A program made the translations under genes and the position numbers. 64,000 nt of DNA from Henckelia pumila (lineage: Eukaryota; Streptophyta; Magnoliopsida; Lamiales; Gesneriaceae). The notes below the pieces were generated by a model. The model was not told where the DNA came from. It ran no database searches and was given only the letters and a program-made list of their open reading frames with translations. Below are positions 48,801 to 60,981 of the stretch, piece by piece (the stretch's first letter is position 1; each line of letters opens with the position of its first letter). Location of the stretch: the NCBI RefSeq assembly GCF_033568475.1, contig NC_133123.1, positions 129,490,930-129,554,929 of the forward strand. The letters run 5' to 3'.

Positions 48801-51800
48801 CTAAAGCCAACTAGTCATACTACGTAATCCCATTGCTTCGCGATGTTTGTCAAACAATGGTCCTGGCAAGGGCTTAGTAAGCAGATCAGCGATATTGTCT
48901 GTAGAGGCCACTCTCTCGACACTGATGTCTCCTCTTTCCACGATCTCCCGGATGATGTGGTATTTCCTCAGTACGTGTTTGGACTTCTGATGAGACCTTG
49001 GCTCCTTTGCCTGAGCAATGGCACCCGTGTTGTCGTAGTACACCGGGACTGGACCAACAGCTTCAGGAATTACACCCATAAACCATGAACAAATTCTTAG
49101 TCCTTCGCAAGTACTTAAGAATATCCTTCACGGCTTTCCAATGCATTTGACAGGGATTGGCTTGGTATCTGCTCGTGACGCTCAGAGCATAGGCCACATC
49201 CGGTCTGGTAGATATCATCCCATACATGATACTACCTATGGCTGACGCATATGGCACGTGTGTCATCTTTTCTATCTCTTCGTCAGTCTTGGGACACATA
49301 GACTTGGATAGAGAAACTCCATAACACATAGGTAGATGTCCTCTCTTGGACTCATCCATAGAAAACCTTTTCAATATGGTGTCGATGTAGGTTGATTGAG
49401 TGAGTCCTATCATTCTTTTAGATCTATCTCTATAGATCTGAATTCCTAGAATATAGGATGCCTCACCTAAATCCTTCATCGAGAATCTACCTGATAACCA
49501 TATCTTTGTTGACTGCAACATCCCTACATCATTCTCCATGAGTATGATGTCATCAACATAAAGTACTAAGAATGTTACCGCATTCTTAACTACTTTCTTG
49601 TACACGCATGGTTCCTCCGGGTTCTTGATAAAACCAAAATCCTTTATCGTTTCATCAAATTTCTGGTTCCAACTTCTTGATACTTGTTTGAGGCCATAGA
49701 TTGATCTCTGAAGCTTGCATACCTTATGCTCGCTTCCCATGGATGTGTATCCCTCAGGCTGCGTCATATAGATCTCTTCCTTAATGTTTCCATTAATAAA
49801 TGCAATCTTTACATCCATTTGCCATATCTCATAGTCATACCATGCTGCTATGACAATAAGGATTCTTATGGACTTGAACATTGCGACTGGTGAAAAGGTT
49901 TCATCATAGTCAACTCCTTGTCTTTGAGTATAACCTTTTGCCACCAATCGTGCCTTGTAGGTCAATACCTTTCCATCAGGCCCAAGCTTTCTTTTGTAGA
50001 TCCATTTGTACCCAATTGGAACAATTCCATCGGGAGGATCTACTAAAGACCAAACTTGGTTAGAATGCATCGAGTCTATTTCCGATTGCATAGCTTCAAG
50101 CCATAAATTCGAATCCGCATCAGAAATTGCTTCCTTGAAGTTTCTTGGATCACATCCAATGACGGGTTCACTTTGATCCCCTTCAAGAAGAAGACCATAT
50201 CTAATAGGAGGCCTAGAAGTCCTCTCGGATCTCCTAGTAATAGGCGTGTCTTGTGATGATTCTTGAGGTGTAGGATCGCTATTTTGTATCTCGGGTTCTT
50301 CTCGAATTTCTTCGAGTTCCATCATCTTGCCTTTCTTATCTAATAAGAACTCCTTCTCCAAGAAGGTGGCATTCCTTGAAACAAACACTTTTGTTTCAGC
50401 AGGATGATAGAAATAATATCCGATTGAATTCTTCGGATACCCTACAAAATAACATAAAGTGGATCGACTATCCAATTTATCTCCCACTGTCTGCTTCACG
50501 TAAGCAGGACATCCCCAAATTCTAAAATACGAATACTTAGGAGCTTTGCCATTCCATAACTCGTATGGTGTTTTATTTACTGCTTTAGTGTGGACGTTGT
50601 TTAACAACAATACCGCCGTTTCAAGCGCGTAGCCCCAAAACGAAGGTGGGAGCTCAGTGAAGCTCATCATGGATCGAACCATGTCCAACAAAGTTCGATT
50701 GCAACGCTCCGAAACACCATTAAGCTGAGGTGTCATAGGAGGAGTCCACTGAGAGAGAATCCCATTCTCTTTTAGATAGTCCAAAAACTCGGTACTTAAG
50801 TATTCTCCACCTCGATCCGATCGAAGTGCCTTAATACTTTTACCTAGTTTGTTTTCTACTTCAGCCTTGAATTCTTTGAACTTTTCAAATGCTTCAGACT
50901 TATATTTCATTAAATATAAATACCCATACCTAGAATGATCATCAGTAAAGGCAATGAAGTAGGTGTTGCCACATTTAGTACCAATCCTAAATGGACCGCA
51001 AACATCTGTATGGATCAAATCCAACAGATTTTGACTACGCTCAGGTTTCCCTTTGAAAGGAGATTTAGTCATTTTTCCCTTTAGGCAGGACTCACAAGTA
51101 GGTAGAGATTTAATATCAGACATATCAAACATGCCCTCTCCCACTAGCTTGTTCATCCTCCTTGAGAAAATATGACCTAGCCTAGCATGCCAAAGGTTTG
51201 CCGGGTTTTGACTATCGTCCTTTCTTTTAATTGTTGTTACCGGTTTATCAACATAATTAATTGGAACGTCTTTTAATTTTAAGCTATATAGATCATTTTC
51301 AAGTTTTCCATTTCCAATCAAACATTCATTCTTGTAAATATTGCAAATCCCATTCACAAAATTGCAAGAAAAACCATCTCTATCAAGTATAGAAATAGAT
51401 ATAATGTTTTTGACCAAATCCGGAACATATAAAACATCTCTCAAAAATAACTTAAAATTGTTCTGCAAAACTAAATAAATGTCTCCTATAGCTTTGGCTT
51501 CGACTCTAGAACCATTCCCGAGCCTTAGCTGGGTCTCACCCATCCTTAGCTTACGACTTCTTGTCATCACCTGCAAATCATTGCAAATGTGAGATCCACA
51601 TCCGGTATCCAATACCCAAGAAGAAGTATTAAGCGAAACATTTATTTCAATGTAAAACATACCCTTTGCAGTTCGCAACTGTTCGAGGTATTCCTTGCAG
51701 TTACGTTTCCAATGACCGGGTTTCTTGCAGTAATGGCAAACGTTTTCATCTTTTATCTCAATTGAAGCCTTGGCCTTTCCCTTCTTATTTGGTACAATCT

Positions 51801-52488
51801 TCTTGGGCGGGGCAGAATGTTTCTTACCCTTTTTACTTGGTCCTTTCTTAGAGTTAGAAGAGGAGCCAACCAAGAGTACCGGTTTATCCTTCTTTAGTGT
51901 GGCTTCATATGTGACAAGCATATTGACCATCTTTTCAAGGGTGGCCTCTATCTTGTTCATATTGAAGTTCATCACAAAACCGTCAAACGATGAAGAAAGT
52001 GATAGAAGCAACAAGTCCGCGCTAAGTTCATGCTCCAAAGTCAAGTCGAGTGTTACCAACTTTTCAATGAGCCCAATCATGCGCACCCCATGCTCACGGA
52101 CCGAAGTCCCATCTCGTATACGGCTCGTCATGAGCTCTCTGACGGTGGCATACCTCTCCGATCTTGATTGAGCTCCAAAGAGTTCCTTGAGGTTCTTGTG
52201 AATGTCAGCAGCATTTACGGCATCCTCGAATCTCCTTTGAAGATCATCAGACATCGAAGCCTGCATGTAGCATTTGGCCTTGATATCATGGTCCCACCAT
52301 AAATCAAGTTTGGCCAACTCTTCCGGACTTGTATTAGCCGAGGCTTCCTTCGGAGGCGGCTTCTCTAACACGTAGAAAGCTTTTTCCGAAGTAAGAATAA
52401 TTTTCAACTTACGGAACCATTCCATATAGTTTGCGCCAGTCAATTTGTTTTGTTCGAGAATTGAAAACAGTGGATTGCGAGAAGTCAT
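48801..52488 (-). other. Copia gag-pol region
   Basis: Fossil polyprotein with Ty1-copia domain order. Gag comes first (LTGANYMEWFRKLKIILTSE), with a CCHC knuckle (CHYCKKPGHWKRNC). Then come protease (WVLDTGCGSHICND), integrase (LWHARLGHIFSRRM, DLIHTDVCGPF, FTDDHSRYGYLYLM), reverse transcriptase (MDVKIAFINGNIKEEIYMTQ, FLVLYVDDIIL) and RNase H (YYDNTGAIAQAKEPRSHQKS) ending near 48,801. The length is normal for the family and it is almost wholly open. Confidence 0.92.
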
Positions 52489-54136
52489 TGTAATATAATA
52501 CTGAAGAGGAAACAGACAATAATCAGTGATTTGTTTAATTAATTTACTAAGACATAAAATATGGCAAAATTTAATTTTATGAATTACACTCCCACTATTT
52601 TAACGATTTCACTACCATCTAGTGAAAACGGGAAACTGTTTTCCTTAGTGAGAACATGGAGTCCAATTGACAAATCATGATCCCGAATAATATCAGCCAA
52701 CCATAATTTTCAAAAGGTAGAGCCCAATTACTTCCAAAGTAACCCCCATGTTTTTACCTCATGTCCAATAAGGGCCCAATAATATGACGCCGTTTATTGT
52801 GACATGTCAAGATAACCCATCAATATTAAGTTGTGATGGACGATCGCCATGTGGATCCCCAATAATATGAGCCAATCCCGTGGGAGTTCCACCCAACTTA
52901 CAACATGTGTCGATCCAATGTACAGCTTTCCGACGAACGGGCCCCCCCCAATAATATGAGCCGGACCGTATCCGCGGGTAGCATCTCATACATTGATCGT
53001 TGATGGAAGGTAGGAATATTTAAACAATATTTAAATTTCCTTTTATTAATCTTGATATCAATTTTAAATCATATTTAAAATGAGGGATTTTTAATTTTGA
53101 AAATTTGTCTCATCATGCAATTTATGTATGCTTGCGGGATTCATAAAATTTTGTCTAAACATGCATACATCAATAATATCATATATTATTTAAGGATGAT
53201 CGATCCCATTAACTAATCGACCCGTGGTTGCCAATCACGAGTCTAAGTCCAATCCTAGGTGATATGCAAGTATGCAATGCAATCCTATTACATTGAGCCT
53301 CCAATTTACATTTCTTCGGTCTTCATTGTCTGCTGAGCCCACCTTTTCTTCAAAACATTATCTCCCACTAAGTCTAATAAATTTATAATAAATTTCGATG
53401 ACAAATATGGGATACATTTTGGGGTTGGGAACGGGCCATAAATCAGGTCCACTTTTATTACATATGACAATCATATTTGGGCTATAAACCAAGCCCATTA
53501 ATAAACAACAAAAACAATAAGACAAATGTAAATCACCTAACATACACCTAAAATATTGGTCATGGCAATCGATAATCATTTTATCCAATAATTAATTCAA
53601 TAATTAAAATAATTGGATAAACATGCAATGCCATCATAATTAAAAGATAAAATCATATTTTATCTTATCCATCCATAAGATCATATCTTATCATCAATTG
53701 TACCAAAATAATTAATTTTATAAAATCTAATTTAACGGATAAAATTTATAAATTTTCCAAAAATTCAAATTTATCCAAAAATCAATTTTAAAAATTTCGG
53801 ATTCGAACAATTCGATCCGATGCCTCGTGATCTAATCAAAAACAATTTTCGATCGGATCAAACACTAGAATTTCAAAAATTCAAAATTTTTTTAAAAAAT
53901 AAAATTTTAATTTTTCGGGCTGCCCGGGACAATCCCGGGCAGCCCGTGCCCCGACCGGGGCTCGGGCTGGGCAGCGCCGTGCTCTGCCCCGGGCAGCGAT
54001 CCGATCGCTGCCCGTGTTTTGCCCGTCAAAATTTTGATTTTAAAAAATTTGTTTTGTTTCAAAAACCAAGGCTTAAAAATTTTGTACAATCGATTAATTT
54101 AATCGTTTGATCTGAGCAACCTGGCTCTGATACCAC
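52489..54136 (-). other. Copia 5' leader with repeated 16-mer, hairpins and primer site
   Basis: About 1.6 kb lies between the 5' LTR and gag. Near gag, CCCAATAATATGAGCC recurs four times with small changes (about 52682, 52773, 52857 and 52946; spacing 84-91 bp). Close to the primer site (54124-54135) is an isolated GC-rich island (53,915-54,022) containing two strong hairpins, 53921-53941 and 53991-54013. The rest is very AT-rich and noncoding. Confidence 0.75.
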
Positions 54137-56013
54137 TGTTGGAAAACTGTGTTCAGATCAATTAGAATTGATACCCGGTGCAGCAAAAGTTTAAAAATTT
54201 ATTTTATTAATATGGAACGATTCCATATCTGGGTATCAAAACTTTTACGATTAAATTTGTGTAAGTAAAATAAATAATCACAATTAAATATTTTACCTTA
54301 AAATCTCGAAGCGAGATTATGGACACCAACAAAATTTAATCTGCTCTTGTTGTATATCCCCGAAACTGATGAACGAACGTTTTTTCAATCAGGTCCACGA
54401 ATAAAAAACAAAACCCTCTGATTGACTGCACTATAAATCAATCAGAAGTTTGCGTAGAGAATAAACAGATATGATCTGTTAATCCAGATTGTAATTTTTC
54501 ATAAAAATCACAAGCCGAATTTTCTCCGAAAGGGACAGAAGATTTCGAAAATCCTCTTGAAATATTTTGTAGTGTTTTTCGAAAATTCTAATAATTAATT
54601 GCATGCAATTTTAGAACACTGCACATATATTTATAGATAATTTCTAGTTATAATTGTATCAGGGCTCTAACTCCTTAAAGCCCACAATCCATAACTTAAG
54701 CCCAACAAGCCAAGCCTGTTGTTGTAGAAATTAATATAAAATTCATCGTGACTCCGATTGATAAACTGATTTCACCAATGTGCACAGAAACCATTTCTGC
54801 ATCTTTTAGAGTCAAGATAATTTTTCTGAATCCGAATTCAGTGATTTCCAAAAATGCTCATCCCTATGTCATTTTAGAAAATCCCACTCCCTTTAATTAA
54901 GAAGTCCAACTACTCTTTCATTAAATTTAACTCTTTAAATTTAACTATCTCTACAGGGTTTTAGTAATCCATTACTTGTGTAACCCTCAATGGTTCAGGA
55001 ATACAGCTAGCCGTGGGCTCACAACTCCTTGTGACTCAAAACAACAATTTCCGACTTACCCATCGAATCATGGTAAGAGCGCTTAGCAACATCGCCCCAT
55101 AATTTCCTAGGTATTACTGATAGTGCCTGCAAGAACTAGTAGATTTTGGTTAGCGTACAGTACGGTCCCTTCATCCAAATATCCCGATCGAATCAACAAC
55201 CATTGGTATATCGAGAGTCGTTCGAGATTCGATAACTATGCATAACATCTTGGAGATCTATTAGTGACATCGCATGTGTTACTAGGATAACCCATTAACC
55301 TAAAACACATCATGTACTCTGGCCAGAGATTCGTCATACTAATATCTCCTCAGATCGCATAGGATATCCACACTCGCAAGTATGTGGTGAATCCTTGACA
55401 ACAAAGCATCGACTCCTATATGTGTCGTAACTGTACCCAATCCCGACACCTGATGACCCCAATAGAGTCGGTAAACGAGTCAAAGTATAGTACTAGCATA
55501 TAGAGTCTCAATGATGTTTCAAGTAATAAGGACTAATGGTGTACAACCAAAACCGCGGACTTTATCCACTCGATAAGTGATAACCACTTGGAAAGTCCGA
55601 ATAGGGTAGTTCGATCATTCATCATATGAATATCCATTTGCATGCTTTGAACATCTCTATGTTCCATACCAATGAAACGTGGTACTCGGCATCGCAAATG
55701 CTAGTCTCAATCTCGAGCGATCCTTATCCTTATTTGCGGACGGCTCAATTGACTAGGAATAGTTTAGAATATATAGTGACTATATGATGTGTTTCATGAT
55801 AGTCATCCCCATGTGCTACCACATCTTACATACACTATAGTATATTCAAGGTCTTTATCAAAACAACAATAGTATATCATAATATAACAATATGAAGAAA
55901 AATAAAGTCAATGCCATTATAAAAGTGTAAATTATATTAAACAAAAGATTGTTTTACATAGAGTCATAAAAGCCCTTAGCCACAAGTTGGCTAACCGGGT
56001 ACCCACTCTTTCA
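54137..56013 (-). repeat. Copia 5' LTR
   Basis: About 1,877 bp, same ends as the 3' LTR. It is followed on the plus strand by the GGTAG duplication and the resumed Tat-like coding remnant. Confidence 0.92.
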
Positions 56014-57949
56014 GGTAGCACCCCTCACCGACAGGGACGTTCGTTCATCGAAGGAAAGCAAACTTTGGACCGCAGCAGCCTTGGAGGAGGTGGTCCCTGT
56101 CAGAAATTGGGGAAATCGAGAGTTCCAGGTAGAAGGCTCTATTCGGTTTCCCCAAGCACAGCCCAAGTGCTCCATACTGGTCGATTGGGTATCCCAATTC
56201 GTTACCAGGGGCCTGTCTTGCTTGGCTGGGAGAGTTAGAGAGAAAGAGCCGGGGGCGACAGCGTCTTCTGCATCACTTAGAATTATCATATCTGGCTCTC
56301 GGGTAGCTTTCCTCTTGCGCTGGGATAGGGGTATCTCGTCCTCCAAGTCCTCTGCGGACAAAGACAGCTGCGAGTGGGATTCCAACTGGGGAGAAGTCAA
56401 TCCCATAGCTCGGCCTTCTGAGACTCCCTTGGCCATAAGAAGAGGCAGAGCAGCGGGAAGGGTGGTTTGGACCGGGAGAAGGGTTGGAGGGATCGGCAGA
56501 CGCTGGGGGCCGGAGAGGATAGCGTGGCTCTCCTCTTCTTCCCTGGCTTTTTTCCTCCTTTCAACCAAGGCCTGAGTTTTCTCTTTAGCGGCTTGCCTCT
56601 CCGCAGCCCGGCGAGCAAACTCCTCCCTCATCATATCGGACGAATCTGCAGCAAAAGAAGCATATCAATATCAATATATCTAGAAAGGGATCAAAACAAA
56701 TAGGAGTAGGTGAATCACAAGTTACCAGGTTGAGCTCCCGGGGCACCGTATGTGTCGATCACCTGGTTAAGGAGATCTTCCACCCAGGTACTCAACCCGT
56801 AAGCTATCATATTCTCGTTTGTTAAAAGGATAGGAGAAGAAAAGTTTTTATTGCCAACTAAGGCCAGGCTGCGAACATAAGGCTCCTCGACTTTATAATG
56901 GTCAGGGAGCTCAGGTTGCGAGGGGAGACTGGACAAGAACCCGGTCCTAAAAGTAAAAGGGGCCGGGGGACGGATGAAAAAATACCTTTCTTTCCATCCC
57001 TTCAAAGAAGAGGGGATGTCAGAAAGAATGCGGGTGTTCAGCCAGGCAGCTAGGGAAAAGGCCCCTTCGTTAAATCAACAGGTAAAAAAATAGTGAAGCA
57101 CGAGAGGGGTGATAGCTAAATTGTGCATTTTAAAAAGAATGTAAGTGGAGGCCATAATTCGGAAAGAGTTTGGGTGGAACTGGTTGACAGGAACTCTAAA
57201 TAAATCGGCAACTGCCAGGTAGAAGAGAGGAATAGGAAATCGAAGACCACTGCGGATTTGGTCTCGAAAGAAGGTATAACAACCTGCGGAGGGGTGTCGG
57301 GGGTGCTCCCTGGTAAAGGGCGAAATAAAGAATACGACAAAGGGATTTCCCCTGAGCCACGCAGTTCCTCCGCAGCACCTTGGGATAAGGTGCTGGGAAG
57401 ATAGGTATACCAACCTAGGGCTGAAGGGGCAGATGCGAGGGGTGTAGGGTTCTTCACTTTCTTTTTTCCTTTTCCCTTCACGTGGGAAGACAAAACCGCG
57501 GAAGTTTTAGGACGAGAGGTTTTTCTAGAAAAACGGGGCCGGGAAGGAAGAGCAAAGGCGGAGCGAGCATCGCTCGAGCTACCGCTTGGCACTTCATCTC
57601 TGGGCGAGCCTTTGGCATTCGCCCCAGAGGTGAAAGATGTACCGGTAGACATAAGGGAAGGAGGAACTTACAGGTTAAAGAGAAAATAAGAGAGTGCAAA
57701 GGAACGAGTGATGGAAGCAGGAGAAAGGCGCAGGAAACCAGAGGACAATCGTGCAAGGAGGAAGACGGTGAGTAAAAGAAGGAAGGGTCACGTGGATTAA
57801 ATACTTGAAAAGGCCAAAGCAATCTGAGCAGTGTATTTTGAATTGAACGACACAGATACTCAAAGCGTGCTCCAGAAGCTGAAGCGACCTCTGACAGAAT
57901 CTTTGACATACGCAGTACGAAGCGGTTAGGGCTGACGTAAGGCTAGTGT
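56014..57949 (-). mobile_element. Tat-like element: putative gypsy-type transposase-domain ORF remnant
   Basis: Minus-strand coding remnant right of the copia insertion. It reads LRFPIPLFYLAVADLFRVPV and NQFHPNSFRIMASTYILFKM (57,120-57,290), which resembles the Transposase (putative) gypsy type domain (Pfam PF04195) found in an extra ORF of Tat/Ogre-like elements. The element's 5' side (57,430-57,650) is Ser/Lys-rich. A basic, Glu/Arg-rich helix (MMREEFARRAAERQAAKEKT) lies at about 56,575-56,634. Broken in several places. 57,660-57,949 is leader-like, noncoding. Confidence 0.65.
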
Positions 57950-58340
57950 CACCACCCGGGGGGTTTCGGATACCGGGGTGATATCCTAGTAGGATATCCT
58001 GGGTGGCTATACCCCCGGGTGATACCCGACAACTCGGGTGGTCGGGAGAGTGGAGCAGGTCCTAGCCCGACTATCTTTAGGGAGTGTGGTGATATCCTAG
58101 TAGGATATCCCGGGTGGCTATACCCCCGGGTGATACCCTACAACCCGGGTGGTCGGGACAGAGGAGCAGGTCCTAGCCCGATTATCTTTAAGGAGTGTGG
58201 TGATATCCTAGTAGGATACCCTGGGTGATACCCTACAACCCGGGTGGTCGGAACAGCGGAGCAGGTCCTAGACCGACTATCTTTAGGGAGTGTGGTGATA
58301 TCCTAGTAGGATACCCCGGGTGGCTATACCCCCGGGTGCC
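57950..58340 (+). repeat. About 95-bp tandem repeat, right flank
   Basis: Roughly three to four units of the repeat seen at 35,970 and 43,835 (GATATCCTAGTAGGATA, CTATACCCCCGGGTGATACC, GACTATCTTTAGGGAGTGTG). Occurrence on both sides of the Tat-like coding remnants suggests the repeat belongs to that element's terminal or untranslated regions. Confidence 0.85.
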
Positions 58341-58441
58341 AGGAGTATCTCGGATGATGATATAACCCAGGGAGTCTAAGCACTCGGGAGACCCCGAGAG
58401 CTCTGGGGAGAACCCGAGTAAGAGCAAAAGAAAGCAAAGCT

Positions 58442-58493
<52 letters not shown>
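58442..58493. repeat. Poly-G run (52)
   Basis: 52 uninterrupted G residues on the plus strand, between a sequence containing CTCGGGAGACCCCGAG and an LTR-like stretch. An open proline-rich frame on the minus strand across it is a by-product. Confidence 0.9.
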
Positions 58494-58494
<1 letters not shown>

Positions 58495-58770
58495 ACAGCC
58501 ACGTCTGCTTAGAGTGTGTCAGGATCAAATCCCCGACCAAATTATTATGGACCATGCTCCATAGGAGTGGGCTCTTTCTTTAAACTATGGGATGTCTAAA
58601 TCACGTTCCATCACCCTAAAAGCCGTCAGTTAGCCCATATCCAATAATCATTGAAGGCCCAAGCGGGCCATTATAAAAGCTAAGGGAGGGTTGGATAACA
58701 AAAAGGGGACTCACTCTCTCAAATATATTCACCTATCTTTTTCGCCTGGGAATTTACTCGCCCCCGCGTA
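58494..58770 (+). mobile_element. LTR-like end of the Tat-like element
   Basis: GGGCCATTATAAAAGCTAAG (TATA-like, about 58,665-58,685), then ACTCACTCTCTCAAATATAT and a leader-like CTTTTTCGCCTGGGAATTTA. This looks like an LTR promoter/leader. Exact ends and target duplication were not found, and its orientation against the minus-strand coding remains is unresolved. Confidence 0.35.
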
Positions 58771-59298
58771 GTCATTTTATGATAATCGCATCATATATAG
58801 TATACTGTACAAACTTATATAAATGCATAGAAAAGCTTTGAAAAATAATGCAGAAAATTAAAGGTGTCGGGTAAATGTACATTTGGTTAATAGTTAGTTA
58901 TTGAAAAAGGAGAACATGATGTAAGAGTGACAGCAAGTATAGTGGGGAGGGGTTTTGGAGTAGAAAGGAAGCCATTTCAGATTCATTATCATCATTATTA
59001 TTATTTAAATTTTTGGGTGTAATTGGGTTTCAAACTCAACATCTTCTTTTTAAATTTAAAACATTCATATCAAATGAAGTAAATTTATCAACCCTTAAAT
59101 TATTTAAGTGTAACATTAACCATTTCTTATCTTATTATAAAAACGGAGAAACTATATTTTTGGACCCTAATGAACTAATATTTTTTAGTTAAAAATAATT
59201 CTCTCACGGTTATCGTGTACATATGTCATTTCGATGACTCATGATCAGGAATTTTTATCCATCCATCATATGAAGAGATCGGCAAATGGTGCAACCAA
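58771..59298. other. Intergenic
   Basis: AT-rich DNA with an ATC/ATT microsatellite-like stretch (about 58,985-59,005). No gene or element ends seen. Confidence 0.4.
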
Positions 59299-59307
59299 CT
59301 TGTTAGC

Positions 59308-60629
59308 GGGTTTTTTTTATATTTAATTTAAAAAAAAATTTAATTTCAAAAATAAGTTGAATTAAAAACGGTTGCACATATACCCAAAACGCCACTATTA
59401 ATAGCGAACGCTGGAAATTTAAATTCCAGCGTCCGCTACTCAGTATCCGCTCCTCAATGCAGCGGACGCTGCTTAATAATGCATGGGGACTCCCATTTTC
59501 GGAGTCCCCATGTGCATTTCTTTTCTTTTTTTTTTAAAAAAAATAAATTATGAAATTAATAATATTTTATAAATTATTATTTCTTTAATATTAATATGAA
59601 ATCTAAACTTTAATTTTAATGTTCGAATACTCTCAAAAAAAAAATATTTTTTGAATTTGTTAATCATGTTGAAAAGTTTTTTAAAAAAACAAAACAAAAA
59701 ATTTACGGTTAAAAAAATTAGATTGATTAAATAAATTTATTTTCATAAGATATATTTATAAAACATTAGTTAACCTAAATAATATATTTTCAATAAATTT
59801 ATTTAATATTATATTTTTAAATTTAAATTTTATTTTTGACTTAAATTTTAGTTAGCATATTCATATATTTTTATAAATATTTTTATAAAAATATTTCTCA
59901 ATTATATAATTATTTTTTTCAAAAAAAGAAGACCAGGATATATATTCGAATTAACTCTCGAGGTTTATTAATAAAACTGAAAGACCTCCATAAATCCAAA
60001 TAAATTAAAATAGAGAGTTAATTCGAATATATATCCGAGTCTTCTTTTTTTTTTTTTTTAAAAATAATTATATAATTAATAAATATTTTTATAAAAATAT
60101 TTATAAAAATATATGACTATGCTAACTAAAATTTAAGTTAAAAATAAAACTTAAATTTAAAAATATAATATTAAATAAATTTATTGAAAATATATTATTT
60201 AGGTTAACTAATGTTTTATAAATATATCTTATGGAAATAAATTTATTTAATCAATCTAATTTTTTTAACTGTAAATTTTTTGTTTTGTTTTTTTAAAAAC
60301 TTTTCAACATGGTTAACAAATTAAAAAATTATTTTTTTAGAGTATTCGAACATTAAAATTAAAGTTTAGATTTCATATTAATACTAAAGAAATAATAATT
60401 TATAAAATATTATTAATTTCATAATTTATTTAAAAAACAAAAAAAAAAAAAAGAAAAAGAAATGCACATGGGGACTCCCATTGTTGGGAGTCCATGCATT
60501 ATGCAGCGTCCGTTGCATTGAATAGCGGACGCTGCCTATGTTTTCAGCGTCCGCTAATAACAGTGGCGTTTTCAATTTAATTTATTTTTTAAAGTAATTT
60601 TTTTTTAAAAATTAAATATAAAAAAACCC
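59308..60629. mobile_element. Palindromic Mutator-like MITE with about 600-bp inverted arms
   Basis: 1,322 bp, begins GGGTTTTTTTTATATTTAA and ends AAATATAAAAAAACCC, flanked by the 9-bp direct repeats CTTGTTAGC (59299-59307) and CTTGTTAAC (60630-60638), the duplication length of Mutator-like elements. Arms of about 600-650 bp meet around 59,965-60,010. Paired landmarks include AGCGTCCGCT/AGCGGACGCT, CATGGGGACTCCCATT on both sides, and AATAATATTTTATAAATTAT facing its complement. No transposase. Arms are highly similar, so it is young or kept similar by conversion. It lies about 350 bp upstream of the RPL9 start codon. Confidence 0.88.
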
Positions 60630-60859
60630 CTTGTTAACCCGAAACACGCTTAAGTTTAATCTTAATTCTGTTTGGTTTCATGGTGGTTTTCCACCTTGGT
60701 TATTAGAAATTGTAAAACTTAATGTAATTTCTACTTAGTAATGGTAATGTTTTCATGTTCAAAAAAAAAATGTCATATGAGATAGGCTCTTTTTTTTTTT
60801 GGTTAAATGTTTGAGTGAGCTTTTGGTGAGGTTTAGCCTTGATATCTTATATATTAAAA

Positions 60860-60981
60860 TAAATAAAGCCCAATATATAGAACAAAAAACAAGGCCTAAT
60901 GAAGAATATTAATATGATTGGCCCAAGAAATGTGACACATAAACGAAGGCAGCTAGGGTTTCTGGTGTGGTTGAGGCGAAG
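60860..60981 (+). promoter_or_regulatory. RPL9 promoter and leader: telo-box and site II motifs
   Basis: A telo-box in reverse (TAGGGTTT, 60954-60961) lies 21 bp before the ATG. Site II type motifs GGCCCA (60920-60925) and AGCCCAA (60867-60873) lie upstream. This combination is the known signature of plant ribosomal-protein promoters and matches the set before NAC-alpha. Confidence 0.7.

Larger units (their letters stand above)
46917..56013 (-). mobile_element. Ty1-copia retrotransposon (Tork/Angela-like), nearly whole
   Basis: A 9.1-kb minus-strand element with a perfect 5-bp target duplication GGTAG (46912-46916 and 56014-56018). LTRs of about 1.87 kb (46917-48786 and 54137-56013) begin TGTTGGAAAACTG and end CTCTTTCA. 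The primer site for initiator tRNA-Met is at 54124-54135, followed by a long leader, one long gag-pol frame and a polypurine tract next to the 3' LTR. A by-eye comparison of the first 850 or so LTR bases shows about 20 differences, implying an insertion on the order of a million years old under usual plant rates. It looks whole or nearly so, with very few breaks. Confidence 0.92.

Noticed and set aside
56081-56575. 164-codon plus-strand frame
   Set aside because: Antisense to the Tat-like coding remnant.
58233-58502. Proline-rich minus-strand protein
   Set aside because: Product of translating the complement of the G52 tract; not a gene.
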